In this document: positions 36,168 through 45,761 of the stretch, in pieces | How the letters are laid out: every line of letters starts with the position of its first letter | Position numbering within the stretch: the first letter of the stretch is position 1 | Assembly: GCF_900117415.1 (NCBI RefSeq) | Contig: NZ_FPEI01000004.1 | Span: forward strand, 310,001-374,000 | Reading direction: 5' to 3' | Origin: Hyphomicrobium sp. CS1BSMeth3 | GTDB lineage: Bacteria > Pseudomonadota > Alphaproteobacteria > Rhizobiales > Hyphomicrobiaceae | Length of the DNA: 64,000 bases | Translations under genes and position numbers: made by a program | Notes under the pieces: generated by a model | The model's input: only the letters and a program-made list of their open reading frames with translations | What the model was told of the DNA's origin: nothing | The model's database searches: none

Positions 36168-36216
36168 CGCTTTCCTCCTCACGCTACGCACACGCGCGCC
36201 ACGACGGCGCGCTCAG

Positions 36217-36819
36217 CTACTGCGGCCGCGTCGCCTCGAAGGCCGGCACGGCGGCCGCAAACTCGTCGAGCCACTTCACGAGCTTCGGATGGCCCGCGCG
36301 CCACTTCCCACCATGGCGGAAATCCAGATAGCCGAGCGCGCAGGCGAGCGTCAGATGGCCGTAGTCGGGACTTCCCTTCCACGCGGGCGGCGCCGCCTCG
36401 AGCTGCTCGAGCGCACGATCGACTTTCGCCTGCTGGCGATCGACCCAGGCCTGCACCTTCATGTTCTCGGGCCGAAAGCGCCCCTCGTACACGAGCAGCA
36501 GTGCTGCATCGAGTATGCCGTCGGCCAGCGCGCCGAGCGTCAGCGTGCGCCAGCGCTCCGCTCCGCTCTTCGGAAAGAGCACGGGCGCGCCGCTGAGCGT
36601 GTCGAAATACTCGCAGATCACGTGGCTGTCGAAGACCGCCTCGCCCTCATCCGTGATCAGACACGGGATCTTGCCGAGTGGGTTCAGCTTGTTGAGCGCA
36701 TCGTCGCCCTTGTTCGTGTCCGTCGGCAGGATCTCGATCTTTGCGGCGAGGCCCTTCATGCCCGCGGCAATCTTCACCTTGCGTCCGTAGGGCGACAGCG
36801 GCGACGACATCAACTTCAT
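36217..36819 (-). CDS. Glutathione S-transferase family protein
   Basis: 200 aa. Thioredoxin-like N-domain with LSSPLSPYGRKVKIA-like start (here SSPLSPYGRKVKIA, Ser near residue 7 as the likely thiol-activating residue) and LNPLGKIPCLI with the cis-Pro; the C-terminal helical domain contains HLTLACALGYLDFRHGG. The start at 36819 is preceded by GAGGAACC. Similar to the YibF-like GSTs. Unrelated to the second GST at 63054. Confidence 0.88.
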   Translation of the reverse strand: MKLMSSPLSPYGRKVKIAAGMKGLAAKIEILPTDTNKGDDALNKLNPLGKIPCLITDEGEAVFDSHVICEYFDTLSGAPVLFPKSGAERWRTLTLGALADGILDAALLLVYEGRFRPENMKVQAWVDRQQAKVDRALEQLEAAPPAWKGSPDYGHLTLACALGYLDFRHGGKWRAGHPKLVKWLDEFAAAVPAFEATRPQ

Positions 36820-37106
36820 GGTGAGCGGTTCCTCGGCGTTCTTCTTGAGATTACGGGCACATCGCGATCGTGCCGCGCCAATAGCCTGGCCGCAACCGGA
36901 TTCGTGCAAAGCATTATGTGAGATTTGGAGAGCTGGCCGGCGTCCCGAGACTTTTGCCGTCGGCCTGGCACCCCGCCACACCAGCGCCAGCCAGCTCCCG
37001 TGAGACCTTCATACCGGGATCCTCACGGGCACGCCGCACAACTCTTCCGGTTATGCACGATCATGTCCCGAGTGTGGAGGAGGCGTCGGTCGGCGTTGCC
37101 TGTGGC

Positions 37107-37736
37107 TTATGTGCCCTCGTGGGCGAACTGGGCGAGCCAGACCGTGCGGCCGCCGCACGTTGCGTCCTCGACGACGTGCGCGACAACCTCGAAGCCGTTC
37201 GCCTTCAGAAGCGCGGCGTATTCGTCCGCATCGAGACTCGCATGATAGAGCGGCTCGCCGCAATAGCTGCCGATGGCTTCGCCGTGCGCCGGTCCGCTCG
37301 TGAACATGAGTGCGGCCCCCGGCGCCGCGTGCGCACGGAAAATGGCGAACATCGCGCGCTGATCCTCGACGGTCAGATGAAAGAAGCTGTCCCACGCGAG
37401 GATGCCGGCGAACCTCACTCCGAGCGCAAGCTTGCGCATGTCCGCCACGATCCACGTCTGCTCGGGAAAACGCGCCGCGCAGATCTGTATGAGCGAAGGC
37501 GCGCTATCAACGCCCGTCACGGCATGTCCGCTCTCGATGAGATAGCGCGCGATCGGCTCGCCGGAACCGCAACCCATATCGAGGACCGTCGCGCCGGGCG
37601 CGATCAGCGCGCGAAAGCGATCGAGCCAGCCCCGCTCGAACAGCGAGCGCCCACGATCGGCATCGAATGACTTCGCATGACGCTCGTAGAGATCGATGAT
37701 CTGCTTCGACGATGGATGGACAGCGTCTCGCGTCAT
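37107..37736 (-). CDS. Class I SAM-dependent methyltransferase
   Basis: 209 aa. Motif I is VLDMGCGSG near residue 52, then GVDSAPSLI (motif II) and VADMRKL (motif III). Its ATG overlaps the stop of the upstream VOC gene (ATGA), so both are translated from one message. Related to the small unassigned methyltransferases that carry VYERHAKSFD-like N-termini (here LYERHAKSFDADRG). Substrate unknown. Confidence 0.88.
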   Translation of the reverse strand: MTRDAVHPSSKQIIDLYERHAKSFDADRGRSLFERGWLDRFRALIAPGATVLDMGCGSGEPIARYLIESGHAVTGVDSAPSLIQICAARFPEQTWIVADMRKLALGVRFAGILAWDSFFHLTVEDQRAMFAIFRAHAAPGAALMFTSGPAHGEAIGSYCGEPLYHASLDADEYAALLKANGFEVVAHVVEDATCGGRTVWLAQFAHEGT

Positions 37737-38110
37737 GTCTTCTGACCGACGTCGATGCGATTGCCATCCGGATCCGCGAACACGAAGGCGCGCTGGCCGT
37801 AGTCCTTGTCCTTGAGCGACTTGATGATGCGCACGCCGGCGGACTCGCAAATGGCGTAGAGCCCGGCCACGTCATCGACAAACATATGAAAGACATTCAC
37901 CGTGGTTGGACGGTGGTCGCGAGCCTGGTTCAGGTGAATCTCCGCGCCGTCCTTCTTGAGAACCATGAAGCCGACGGGATCGCCGTTCTCGAACACCTTC
38001 TGGAACCCGAAAACACTCGAGTAGAAGGCATAAGCCGCCTGTATATCGCGAACCGAGATCCCGGGCGCCGCACGGCCGAATTTGATGTTCTGGACTGAAG
38101 TCTGGACCAT
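37733..38110 (-). CDS. VOC-family protein (glyoxalase/bleomycin-resistance-like)
   Basis: 125 aa, a single VOC domain: GISVRDIQAAYAFYSSVFGF (strand-helix start), EIHLNQ with the metal Glu/His, HMFVDDVAGLYA, and FADPDGNRIDV ending. Could be a glyoxalase-like, extradiol or binding protein; the metal residues His/Glu are partly present. Forms an operon with the following methyltransferase through a four-base overlap. Confidence 0.88.
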   Translation of the reverse strand: MVQTSVQNIKFGRAAPGISVRDIQAAYAFYSSVFGFQKVFENGDPVGFMVLKKDGAEIHLNQARDHRPTTVNVFHMFVDDVAGLYAICESAGVRIIKSLKDKDYGQRAFVFADPDGNRIDVGQKT

Positions 38111-38260
38111 CGCCGTCTCCGATCATAGCTGGCAGAGGCGGCGGTGCGCGTACCGGATTGAGGAGCGGTGTCCCTGCGGCAAGACTTGCACGACCGCGCG
38201 CAAAAGTGAAGTCTACGGCCTCATCGATGGGCTTCGGCCGCAGCTTTGGAATGCACGCAC

Positions 38261-39088
38261 ATGACGAAGATCGACTACGAGGCCGAATACAACAACCGCC
38301 GCCGCGTCCCCGAGCACGAGACGATCGCCGCCCGCTGGGCCGCCGCCTCGGCCAAGTGGCGCGAGGAAGCCGACCTCCTCGCCGACCAGTCCTATGGACC
38401 CGGCGAGCGTCAGCGCTATGACCTCTTCCGTGCGCGCAACGCCGCCAATGCACCGCTCGTCGTCTACATTCACGGCGGCTACTGGCAGCGCGGCGATCGC
38501 AAGGCCCAAAGTTTTCTTGCCAAGGAATTCAACACACGCGGCATCGACGTCGCACTGCCGTCGTACTCACTCGCGCCGACAGTCACCGTCGCCGCGATCG
38601 TCACGGAGCTGCGCCAGTGCCTCAAGACGCTTTATCAGCGCACGAAGAAGCGCCCCGTGGTCATCGGACACTCCGCGGGTGGCCACCTTGCCGCAACCAT
38701 GCTGGCGACCGACTGGTCCACGGTCGGCGATGTCCCGAATGATCTCGTGCGCGCCGCCTATGCGCTGAGCGGCGCCTTCGATCCCGAGCCGCTCATCCCG
38801 ACCTCACTCAACGCGGCCCTGAAGCTCGATGTCGCGAGCGCCCGCGCCGCAAATGCCATTGCCGGCCGTAAGCCCTCGCCCTCGGCGATCATGGTTGCTG
38901 CCGTCGGCGGTGATGAAAGTCAGGAGTTCATCCGCCAGAGCCTTGCTCTTGCCGCAGCCTGGAGTGCGGCCGGCGTGAAGGCGGAGTGCGTCGTGGTTCC
39001 GAATGCCAACCACTTCACCATGCTGGACGAGCTGGCACGCCCCGAGAGTGCCGTTCTGGCACGCGTCGTCTCATTGGCGAACAGTTAG
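38261..39088 (+). CDS. Alpha/beta hydrolase, arylformamidase-like
   Basis: 275 aa. Contains the oxyanion motif HGGYWQRGD and the nucleophile elbow GHSAGGH, the pair typical of kynurenine formamidase and related carboxylesterases; the C-terminal HFTMLDEL supplies the catalytic His. YDLFRARNAANAPLVVYIHG precedes the oxyanion loop. The start is ATG 38261; the TTG at 38246 adds five residues. No tryptophan pathway genes nearby, so the substrate is open. Confidence 0.87.
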   Translation: MTKIDYEAEYNNRRRVPEHETIAARWAAASAKWREEADLLADQSYGPGERQRYDLFRARNAANAPLVVYIHGGYWQRGDRKAQSFLAKEFNTRGIDVALPSYSLAPTVTVAAIVTELRQCLKTLYQRTKKRPVVIGHSAGGHLAATMLATDWSTVGDVPNDLVRAAYALSGAFDPEPLIPTSLNAALKLDVASARAANAIAGRKPSPSAIMVAAVGGDESQEFIRQSLALAAAWSAAGVKAECVVVPNANHFTMLDELARPESAVLARVVSLANS

Positions 39089-39103
39089 CGGGAGCGGCGG
39101 CGA

Positions 39104-39376
39104 TCAGGTGCGCTTGGTGGTCCAGGGTAAATAACGGGACGGACCGAGGTCCTCGGCAGTAATGGCCCTCGTATCCCGCTGAGCCCGGTCGAGCTCCAAA
39201 AGCGCGATTGCAAGCGCATTGCGCACGCGGCCGAGCTGCGGCTTTTGTGCGAGCTCATCGTGCATGTGCTCGATGGTCCAGCGCACGGTGGCGAGATCGA
39301 TGCGTCCATCCGCCATGGTCCTCGGCCGGAGCTCGACGGGCTCGCTTTCCGTCGTGGCCGTTTCGTTCTTGATCAT
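39104..39376 (-). CDS. Small hypothetical protein
   Basis: 90 aa, hydrophilic. Contains RWTIEHMHDELAQ and a helical LGRVRNALAIALLELDRAQRD. AAGGGAACGCC precedes the ATG. It lies convergent to the hydrolase gene and 300 bp from the YdjM-like gene. No family recognised. Confidence 0.5.
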   Translation of the reverse strand: MIKNETATTESEPVELRPRTMADGRIDLATVRWTIEHMHDELAQKPQLGRVRNALAIALLELDRAQRDTRAITAEDLGPSRYLPWTTKRT

Positions 39377-39683
39377 GGCGTTCCCTTACGCAGCACAGAG
39401 CCGTTTCGGCACATTTACCTTTGACCATGCCGCATCCGTAGCGGCCTCGCCTCCATAGAAGCATGGGCCGTGCCAGCGCGGCGGTCCGGGCATAGTGCAG
39501 CGCATCTGGGCAATCTTGCGGCCTGCGGCATTCCCCCGTCACCCCGTCCCAACGCGCGCCCACCCCACAGCTTTTTGGTGCGCAAGGCTTTCCTCGTCAA
39601 AGCGAATCTGGTCGGTCTCGCGCAGCGGAACGACGCTCGGGCATTTGGCTTTCGGGCACCAGGATTCCGGACAGGGGGCGGCA

Positions 39684-40532
39684 ATGGCCAACTTCGCCAC
39701 ACATATCGGTGTCGGCACTGTCGCCAGCGGCATGCTTGCGACGCTCACCCTCGCCGCCGACGTTGTCGCGCCGGAAAACCTCGTCGCCGTCACGCTCGCC
39801 GGCGTGCTCGGCAGCGTCCTCCCCGACATCGACCTCAAGGATTCGCGCGCCGGTCGCGCCATGTTCGCCGGGCTCGCCGCCTTCTTCTCGTTCGCGGTTC
39901 TGTTCGCCTTCGCGGAGAAATTCTCGATCGCCGAGCTATGGCTGCTCTCGATCGGCACATTCCTCTTCTTCCGCTTTGTCGTGCACGCGATCTTCCATCG
40001 CATGTCCTACCACCGCGGCATCTATCACTCGATCCTCGCGGGCTTCTTCTTCGCGTTCGTCACCGCGATCGCCTACTATTACGTACTCGGACGGCATGAG
40101 GGGGTCGCCTGGCTCGCCGGCGGCTTCATGTTCATCGGCTATATGGTCCATCTCGTGCTCGACGAGATCTACAGCGTCGATGTGCTCGGCACGCGCGTGA
40201 AGCGCTCCTTCGGCACGGCGGTCAAGTTCTATGACGGGCGGCGCATCGACCATTCGATCGCCATGGCCGTCGCGACCGTTGCCGCGCTCATGCTGACCCC
40301 GCCGACCAAGACGTTCGTCGACGGCATGACATCCAAGAACATGTGGTCGGGCCTGCGCCAGCGCCTGCTGCCCCACGATCACAACTGGTTCGGCGTGACG
40401 GGGAACGTCGTGAGCTATGCCGGCAAGAGGACGCCCGCTGCCTCGCCGGACAGCGCCGCGCCCATTGCCACGGGCTCGATCCCCAAGGCCGAGGAAGCGG
40501 CTCCCGCGAGCGACACGCCCGCGAAACAGTAG
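39684..40532 (+). CDS. YdjM-like inner-membrane metal-dependent hydrolase
   Basis: 282 aa. Several hydrophobic segments in the first two thirds. The metal-ligand pattern includes FATHIGVG near the start, GSVLPDIDLKDS, FHRMSYHRGIYHS and HLVLDEIYSVD, in line with the LexA-regulated YdjM/membrane-bound hydrolase family. The C-terminal ~70 residues are soluble and Pro/Ala-rich. ATG 39684 has ACAGGGGGCGGCA before it; an upstream frame opening at 39495 is spurious. Confidence 0.87.
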   Translation: MANFATHIGVGTVASGMLATLTLAADVVAPENLVAVTLAGVLGSVLPDIDLKDSRAGRAMFAGLAAFFSFAVLFAFAEKFSIAELWLLSIGTFLFFRFVVHAIFHRMSYHRGIYHSILAGFFFAFVTAIAYYYVLGRHEGVAWLAGGFMFIGYMVHLVLDEIYSVDVLGTRVKRSFGTAVKFYDGRRIDHSIAMAVATVAALMLTPPTKTFVDGMTSKNMWSGLRQRLLPHDHNWFGVTGNVVSYAGKRTPAASPDSAAPIATGSIPKAEEAAPASDTPAKQ

Positions 40533-40618
40533 GACCGGCCACTGTGACGCTTTCAAGCGCTAACAGGGCTGCCGCCCTGCCGTCCGAGCCGCTGCCGTCA
40601 TTTTGAAGCTGGGAATGC

Positions 40619-41248
40619 TCAGTTGGCTGCGGCCCGCGCGGCGCCCGCGCCTGCGGCGACACCCGCGAGGTAGTTGCTGACCAGGTCATTGACCAGCAGC
40701 GCCGCCGCATCGCTCGTCACATTGGAGAGCTTGTTCGCTGTCGAGAGCGACGTGATGCCGTGCACGCCGGCCCACAGCACGCGCGCCGCGCGCTGGCGCT
40801 CGACGACGGCATCCGGCGGATAGAGCGGCGCGACCGCCGTCTCGACGCGGCCCATGAGCCGCTCGAGCTTCTCCTGATACCAGGGCGGCGTGTCGGCGCC
40901 GTTCGGCATGTAGTGCTCGAACAGCAGGTTCCACAGCTTCGGCCGCTCGTGCGTGAACGCGAGATAGGTCTGCGCGAGCTGCAGCACCTGGGCCTTCTGG
41001 TCACCGCCCTTGCCGAGCTCCGCCACGAGGCGCTCGTCGAGCGAGTCGAGCACGCGCCCCTCGACGTTCAGCACGACATCGTCCAGATTCTCGAACATGT
41101 TGTAGATGGTGCCGGGGGAATAGCCGATCCGGCGGGCAATCTCGCGAGCGGAAAGCCCCGCAAGCCCATGCGCCTCGATGATCGCTGCGGCAGCGTCCAG
41201 AATGAGCTGGCGCAATTGTTCCGGGGTGTGAATTGATCGGCGGCCCAT
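40619..41248 (-). CDS. TetR-family transcriptional regulator
   Basis: 209 aa. N-terminal helix-turn-helix: RQLILDAAAAIIEAHGLAGL and REIARRIGYSPGTIYNMFEN. The C-terminal ligand domain matches the TetR_C_33/WHG-type (containing HERPKLWNLLFEHYMPNG). Start at 41248 with AGAGGTCTCC before it. It is not in an obvious operon; a target cannot be assigned. Confidence 0.92.
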   Translation of the reverse strand: MGRRSIHTPEQLRQLILDAAAAIIEAHGLAGLSAREIARRIGYSPGTIYNMFENLDDVVLNVEGRVLDSLDERLVAELGKGGDQKAQVLQLAQTYLAFTHERPKLWNLLFEHYMPNGADTPPWYQEKLERLMGRVETAVAPLYPPDAVVERQRAARVLWAGVHGITSLSTANKLSNVTSDAAALLVNDLVSNYLAGVAAGAGAARAAAN

Positions 41249-41543
41249 GGAGACCTCTGACGAGATTGTCAGCGCACGGCAAGACAATGCTTCTATTACA
41301 GCCATCCTGAACAGGGCTAACTCGGGCCCTGACTTGAGTAGTGGCTAGGGAGAGTATTCAAACGGGCCGGGCAAGCCGGACCGCCGGAACATCTCTCTTT
41401 CCGCATCCCGTTAGGTATCTGCATCGTGAGGGCGTGTGCGATTTGTGCACTGAACGCCAAATTTCAAGACGCGCCACGATGCAATTTGGTTCCCTCTGGG
41501 ACGCGGACTATCGTTACTCCAAAGGCCCCCTCGGAGGCGACAC
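41249..41543. other. Intergenic space, nothing recognised
   Basis: About 295 bp between the TetR start and the pyridoxal-kinase-like gene's 3' end. It should hold the TetR promoter. One small frame (41341-41547) lacks support. GC is lower here than in flanking genes. Confidence 0.4.
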
Positions 41544-42341
41544 CTAGCGTCTAAATCCCTTCAAAATGGCAATCAAATTGAGCTCATCTCGTCCCGCACT
41601 GGCACAAATTGCCTCTTGAACACCGATCACGGATCTTTTCAGGGCAATCGGAGCGGCGCAGGCGTTAACCATATGCCCCGTGAACAGGGCGGCGAGCAAG
41701 TCACCCGTCCCATTTGGAACGCCGTTCATCCGCACAACTGTCCGTGTCCAGGCCTCCTCGGCCGTCACCGCCATCGTCGCGAGCCCGTCATCTCCAGCGG
41801 GTATTGAGGTCGCGACGGTCACTGATGTTCCGAGTGCGCGCCCCGCCATCGCCGCGCTTGCGGCATCAGTGACCGGTTGGCTTGCGAGCCATTGAAGCTC
41901 GAAACGATTTGGAAAGATCACGTCCGCGAGCGGCACCAGCCGCTCCGCGAGGGATCGTGCGGCGTCCTCTGCAATATAGAGGCCCTTGGGGTCGTCCCCG
42001 AGCACGGGATCGCAGAAGAAAGGCGCCGTGGCCCTGTGCGCCCGCACGAGGCCGACCGCTTCCGCCACGACCGCCACATGCTCCGGCGTCGGCAGGTAGC
42101 CGCTCAGCACCGCATCGACGCCCGCGAGCCATCCATGGGCGTCCAGCGTCGCGAGCATCCGGCTCAGCAGCGCCGGCTCCATGCGCTGGCCGGCGACGGC
42201 GCCGTGGCCCGGATGGTTCGAGAGCATGATGGTCGGCAGCGCGATCACCTCGTGCCCGAGCGCCTGGAGCGCCGGCACGACCGCGCTCAGGCCCACGTGC
42301 CCGCGCGCGACCTGAGATGAAATCGCGAGGATCGTACCCAT
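41544..42341 (-). CDS. Pyridoxal kinase-like (PdxY/ribokinase superfamily) protein
   Basis: 265 aa. ISSQVARGHVGLSA near the N-terminus is the PdxY/PdxK signature and the C-terminal NGTGDLLAALF carries the GTGD catalytic Asp of the ribokinase superfamily. VFPNRFELQWL (FPNxxEL) is also typical. It phosphorylates pyridoxal to PLP. Start at 42341 with CGGGAACG. It is the last of three same-strand genes (31-bp gap to the FAD oxidoreductase). Confidence 0.87.
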   Translation of the reverse strand: MGTILAISSQVARGHVGLSAVVPALQALGHEVIALPTIMLSNHPGHGAVAGQRMEPALLSRMLATLDAHGWLAGVDAVLSGYLPTPEHVAVVAEAVGLVRAHRATAPFFCDPVLGDDPKGLYIAEDAARSLAERLVPLADVIFPNRFELQWLASQPVTDAASAAMAGRALGTSVTVATSIPAGDDGLATMAVTAEEAWTRTVVRMNGVPNGTGDLLAALFTGHMVNACAAPIALKRSVIGVQEAICASAGRDELNLIAILKGFRR

Positions 42342-42372
42342 GTGTCGTTCCCGGCGTGATCCTGGCTGGCTC

Positions 42373-43536
42373 TCAGAATACGTTGGCTTCCGCGAGCGGC
42401 GCGTTCGCCGCGATCCGCGCCCAGCCAAACCGCGTGAGGTCGATCGTCCGGTAGGCGCCGTGCACGATCAGCTCGGCCATGGCCTGGCCGATCCCCGGCG
42501 AGTGCTGCAGGCCGTGCCCCGAGAAGCCGCACGCGAGCAGGAAGCCCGCCACGTCCGGATGCGGCCCGAGAATGGCATTGTGGTCGAGCGTGCTCAGATC
42601 GTAGTGGCAGCACCAGGCATTCATGACCTTCAGCGTCTCGAAGGCCGGCACGCGATGCGCGAGCGTCGGCCAGACGAGGCGCTCGAAGAAACCATCCTCG
42701 ATATCGAAGTCCTCGGCATCGGGATCCTCGTCCTCGGGCGGGGCGACGCCGGTGATGTGATAGCGCCCCTCCGGGCGGAAATAGACGCCGCTCGGATCGA
42801 TCATCAGGCCCGCACCCGGAATGGGCGTCGGACAATCGATCACGAACACGTAGCGCTTTCTCGGCCGCACGGGGAGGTCGATGCCGGCCATGGCCGCGAC
42901 CTTGCGCGAATGCCAGCCTGCCGCGCACACGACCGTGCGCGTCGCGATCCTGGCGCCCGAGGCAAGGCGCACGCCCGCAATCGCGCCGCGCTCCACATCG
43001 ATGCCCACGACCTCGTCGGCGAGGTAGGTCACGCCCTCCGCGATCGCGCGCTTGCGCATGAGTGCGAGATGCGCGTGCGGGTCCACCCAGCCTTCGCCAG
43101 ATCGTCCCCATCCCGCGCCAGCCAGATCATCCATATTGAGCCAGGAAAAGTGCGCCTTCAGCGCATCCGGCGCCAGCAGCTCGACATCCGCGCCCAAGCC
43201 TTGCTGAAGCGCGATGTTGGCGCGGAGCACACCCGCCCCCTCGGGACTCGCCATGATGGCATAGCCGCGCTCGACGAGGCTGACATGGGCCTCCGGCCCG
43301 TATTCCTCTTTGATCCTGCTGAAGTACTGCCAGCCGAACGTCGAGAGCTCGATGTTCTCGCGCGTCGAGAACTGCCGCCGTATGGAAGCGACCGACCGGC
43401 CCGTCGCGCACCACTGGTAGCTCGGATCCTTCTCGACGACGACGACGCGGCCCTTGAAGCCTTCGCGGCAGAGGAAGGCGGCCGTCGCGCTGCCGACCGC
43501 AGCCCCGCCGATGATCACGACATCCGCGCTCTGCAT
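42373..43536 (-). CDS. FAD-dependent amino-acid oxidase-like oxidoreductase (DAO family)
   Basis: 387 aa. N-terminal dinucleotide motif DVVIIGGAAVGSATA, the body with WCATGRSVASIRRQFST and the C-terminal GPHPDVAGFLLACGFSGHGL with FAD contacts. This resembles sarcosine oxidase beta/FOXRED1-like proteins. Substrate unknown. Twenty-four bp separate it from the molybdopterin gene upstream, suggesting one transcript. Confidence 0.9.
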   Translation of the reverse strand: MQSADVVIIGGAAVGSATAAFLCREGFKGRVVVVEKDPSYQWCATGRSVASIRRQFSTRENIELSTFGWQYFSRIKEEYGPEAHVSLVERGYAIMASPEGAGVLRANIALQQGLGADVELLAPDALKAHFSWLNMDDLAGAGWGRSGEGWVDPHAHLALMRKRAIAEGVTYLADEVVGIDVERGAIAGVRLASGARIATRTVVCAAGWHSRKVAAMAGIDLPVRPRKRYVFVIDCPTPIPGAGLMIDPSGVYFRPEGRYHITGVAPPEDEDPDAEDFDIEDGFFERLVWPTLAHRVPAFETLKVMNAWCCHYDLSTLDHNAILGPHPDVAGFLLACGFSGHGLQHSPGIGQAMAELIVHGAYRTIDLTRFGWARIAANAPLAEANVF

Positions 43537-43560
43537 CAGGGCGCGCTCCTCGGGCTTCGA

Positions 43561-45657
43561 TCAGTCACGCAGCGCCCGCCGTATCCAGACGTGATTGTCG
43601 TGGAAAGCCGCGCCGCCGAACGGCGCGATGCGGTCGGCGCCCGTCAGCGTGTTGAGGCCCACCTCGCCCTCGAACTGATCGTTCGGCGGGATGGCCTCGA
43701 CGATCACGACGCCGCGCTGCACGCCATCGTAGGCTTCGGCCTTGATCCTGATCTCACCGCGCTCGTTGCCCATGGCAATGCGGTCGCCGTCCTCGATGCC
43801 GAGCTCTGCAAGATCATCCGGGTGGATCTTGGCGCGCGGCACGCCCTCCTGCTTGCGGCTCGTCGGCATCTCGTTGAACGAGGAATTGAGGTAGTTGCGT
43901 GCCGGGCTCGTCGCGAGACGGAAAGGATGGCGTGCATCGGCCTTCTCGATGACGTCCCAGTGGTCCGGCAGGCGCGGCATGAGATGGGCAATGCCCCAGT
44001 CCCACTTGCGTGAGGCGGGCACCTCCGGCCAGTCCGGCTTGAACTTGAACTTGCCATCGGGATAGGCGAAGCCGCCGATGTAGTGCGAGGTCTCGAAGTC
44101 CGGCTGCGCATCGATCCAGCGCTTGGCCTCGAGATTTTCGAGCGTGCCCCAGCCCGAGTTCTGCAGCGTCCAGTCGACGATCTCGCGCGCCGTCATGTCG
44201 AAGCCGCGATGCTCCGCGCCGACGCGCTTGGCGAGCGCACAGATCACATCGTGATTGGACCAGCACTCGCCCGGCGGCTCGACGAGCTTCGGCCCGAACA
44301 GAATGCTCTGCTGCCCGCCCGCCTGATAGAGATCGTCGTGCTCGAGAAACATCGTCGCCGGCAGCACGATATCGGCGACCTTCGCCGTCGCCGTCATGAA
44401 CTGCTCGTGCACGCAGATGAACAGATCCTCGCGTGCAAAACCCTTCTTGACCTTGCTCTGGTCGGGCGCGACCTGCACCGGGTTCTGGTTCTGGATGAAG
44501 AGCGCGTGCACCTCGGGCCCGTCGCCGAGATCGCTGCGGTCGCCCGTCAGGATCGGGCCGATGCGGCTCATGTCCAGCATTCGGATCGAGGGATCGAGCA
44601 CATCCGAGCCCTCGATCAGCGACTTGTTCCACTTGAAGATCGCGCCGCTGTTGTGGAAGGCGCCACCACCTTCGTGCAGCCAGGATCCCGTCACGGTCGC
44701 GATGCACGAGGCCGCGTGCATGTTCACGGTGCCATTGCGCGAGCGCGAGAAGCCATAGCCGAGGCGCAGATACGTCCGCGGTGTCTTCCCGATGAGCCGC
44801 GCGAAGCTCTCGATCTCCTCGACCGTGAGCCCCGTGATGGCGCTCGCCCACTCGGGCGTCTTGTCCGCGAGATGGGCTTCGAGCTCCTCGGGGCAGTCGG
44901 CGTACTTGGCCATGTACTCCCGGTTTGCGAGCCCATCGCGGAACAGCACGTGCATGATCGCGCACGCGAACGCGCCGTCCGTGCCGGGCCTCAGGCAGAT
45001 GCCGATGTCGGCCTGCTGCATGGTCGCGTTGCGGTAGATATCGATGACCGCGATCTTCGCCCCGCGCTCGCGCCGCGCGCGGACGGCGTGCGTCATCACA
45101 TTGACCTGCGTGTGCACGGGGTTCGTGCCCCAGATCACGACGAGGTCGGACTTCGCCATCTCGCGCGGATCGGGCCCCGCGAGCCGCCCCGTGCCTGCGA
45201 CGAAGCCCGTCCAGGCCGCCGTCGTGCAGATGGTCGAGAACTGGCGCGAGTACTTCTTCGCGTGCCGCAGACGCTCGATGCCGTCGCGCATGACGAGGCC
45301 CATGGTGCCCGCGAAGAAATAGGGCCACACGGCCTCGCTGCCGTGGCGGCGCTCAGCCTCGAGCAGCCCCTCGGCCGTGATGTCCAGTGCCTCGTCCCAG
45401 GAGATCTGCACGTACTGCCCCGAGCCCCGCGGCCCGACGCGCTTCAGCGGATGGAGCAGCCGCTCCTCGTGATGAATGCGCTCGGCGTAGCGCGCGACCT
45501 TGGCGCAGATGACGCCGGCCGTGTAGTCGTTCTCCTTGGTCCCGCGCACGCGGCCGATGCGGCCATTGCCGAGCAGCTCGACATCGAGCGCGCAGGTCGA
45601 GGGGCAATCATGAGGGCAGGCCGAATGGCCGATCTTCAGGTCGACGCGCTGCTGCAT
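43561..45657 (-). CDS. Molybdopterin-dependent oxidoreductase (cytoplasmic)
   Basis: 698 aa. N-terminal [4Fe-4S] ligands: Cys14, Cys18, Cys22 (CPHDCPSTC) and Cys51 (GVICAK), spacing as in the DMSO-reductase/formate-dehydrogenase superfamily. Bis-MGD motifs follow (VVIWGTNPVHTQVNVM, MTATAKVADIVLPATMF). The C-terminal domain starts at about residue 590 (HPFRLATSPARNYLNSSFNE) and belongs to the molydopterin dinucleotide-binding fold. There is no TAT signal. The Mo ligand lies in FSTICTTAAW, where a Cys is a candidate. First gene of the three-gene set. Confidence 0.92.
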   Translation of the reverse strand: MQQRVDLKIGHSACPHDCPSTCALDVELLGNGRIGRVRGTKENDYTAGVICAKVARYAERIHHEERLLHPLKRVGPRGSGQYVQISWDEALDITAEGLLEAERRHGSEAVWPYFFAGTMGLVMRDGIERLRHAKKYSRQFSTICTTAAWTGFVAGTGRLAGPDPREMAKSDLVVIWGTNPVHTQVNVMTHAVRARRERGAKIAVIDIYRNATMQQADIGICLRPGTDGAFACAIMHVLFRDGLANREYMAKYADCPEELEAHLADKTPEWASAITGLTVEEIESFARLIGKTPRTYLRLGYGFSRSRNGTVNMHAASCIATVTGSWLHEGGGAFHNSGAIFKWNKSLIEGSDVLDPSIRMLDMSRIGPILTGDRSDLGDGPEVHALFIQNQNPVQVAPDQSKVKKGFAREDLFICVHEQFMTATAKVADIVLPATMFLEHDDLYQAGGQQSILFGPKLVEPPGECWSNHDVICALAKRVGAEHRGFDMTAREIVDWTLQNSGWGTLENLEAKRWIDAQPDFETSHYIGGFAYPDGKFKFKPDWPEVPASRKWDWGIAHLMPRLPDHWDVIEKADARHPFRLATSPARNYLNSSFNEMPTSRKQEGVPRAKIHPDDLAELGIEDGDRIAMGNERGEIRIKAEAYDGVQRGVVIVEAIPPNDQFEGEVGLNTLTGADRIAPFGGAAFHDNHVWIRRALRD

Positions 45658-45761
45658 CCGCCCTCTCCCGCAAGGCCGCGCCCGCCGGCCAGGAATCGGC
45701 CGGCGCGGTTCTTTGCAGCCATTCTAGCGGGAAAAGACCTTCCGCCAAGCGCGGTCGCGCC

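Noticed and set aside
41341-41547. 68-codon plus-strand frame
   Set aside because: No ribosome site, no homology, runs into the end of the pyridoxal-kinase-like gene.
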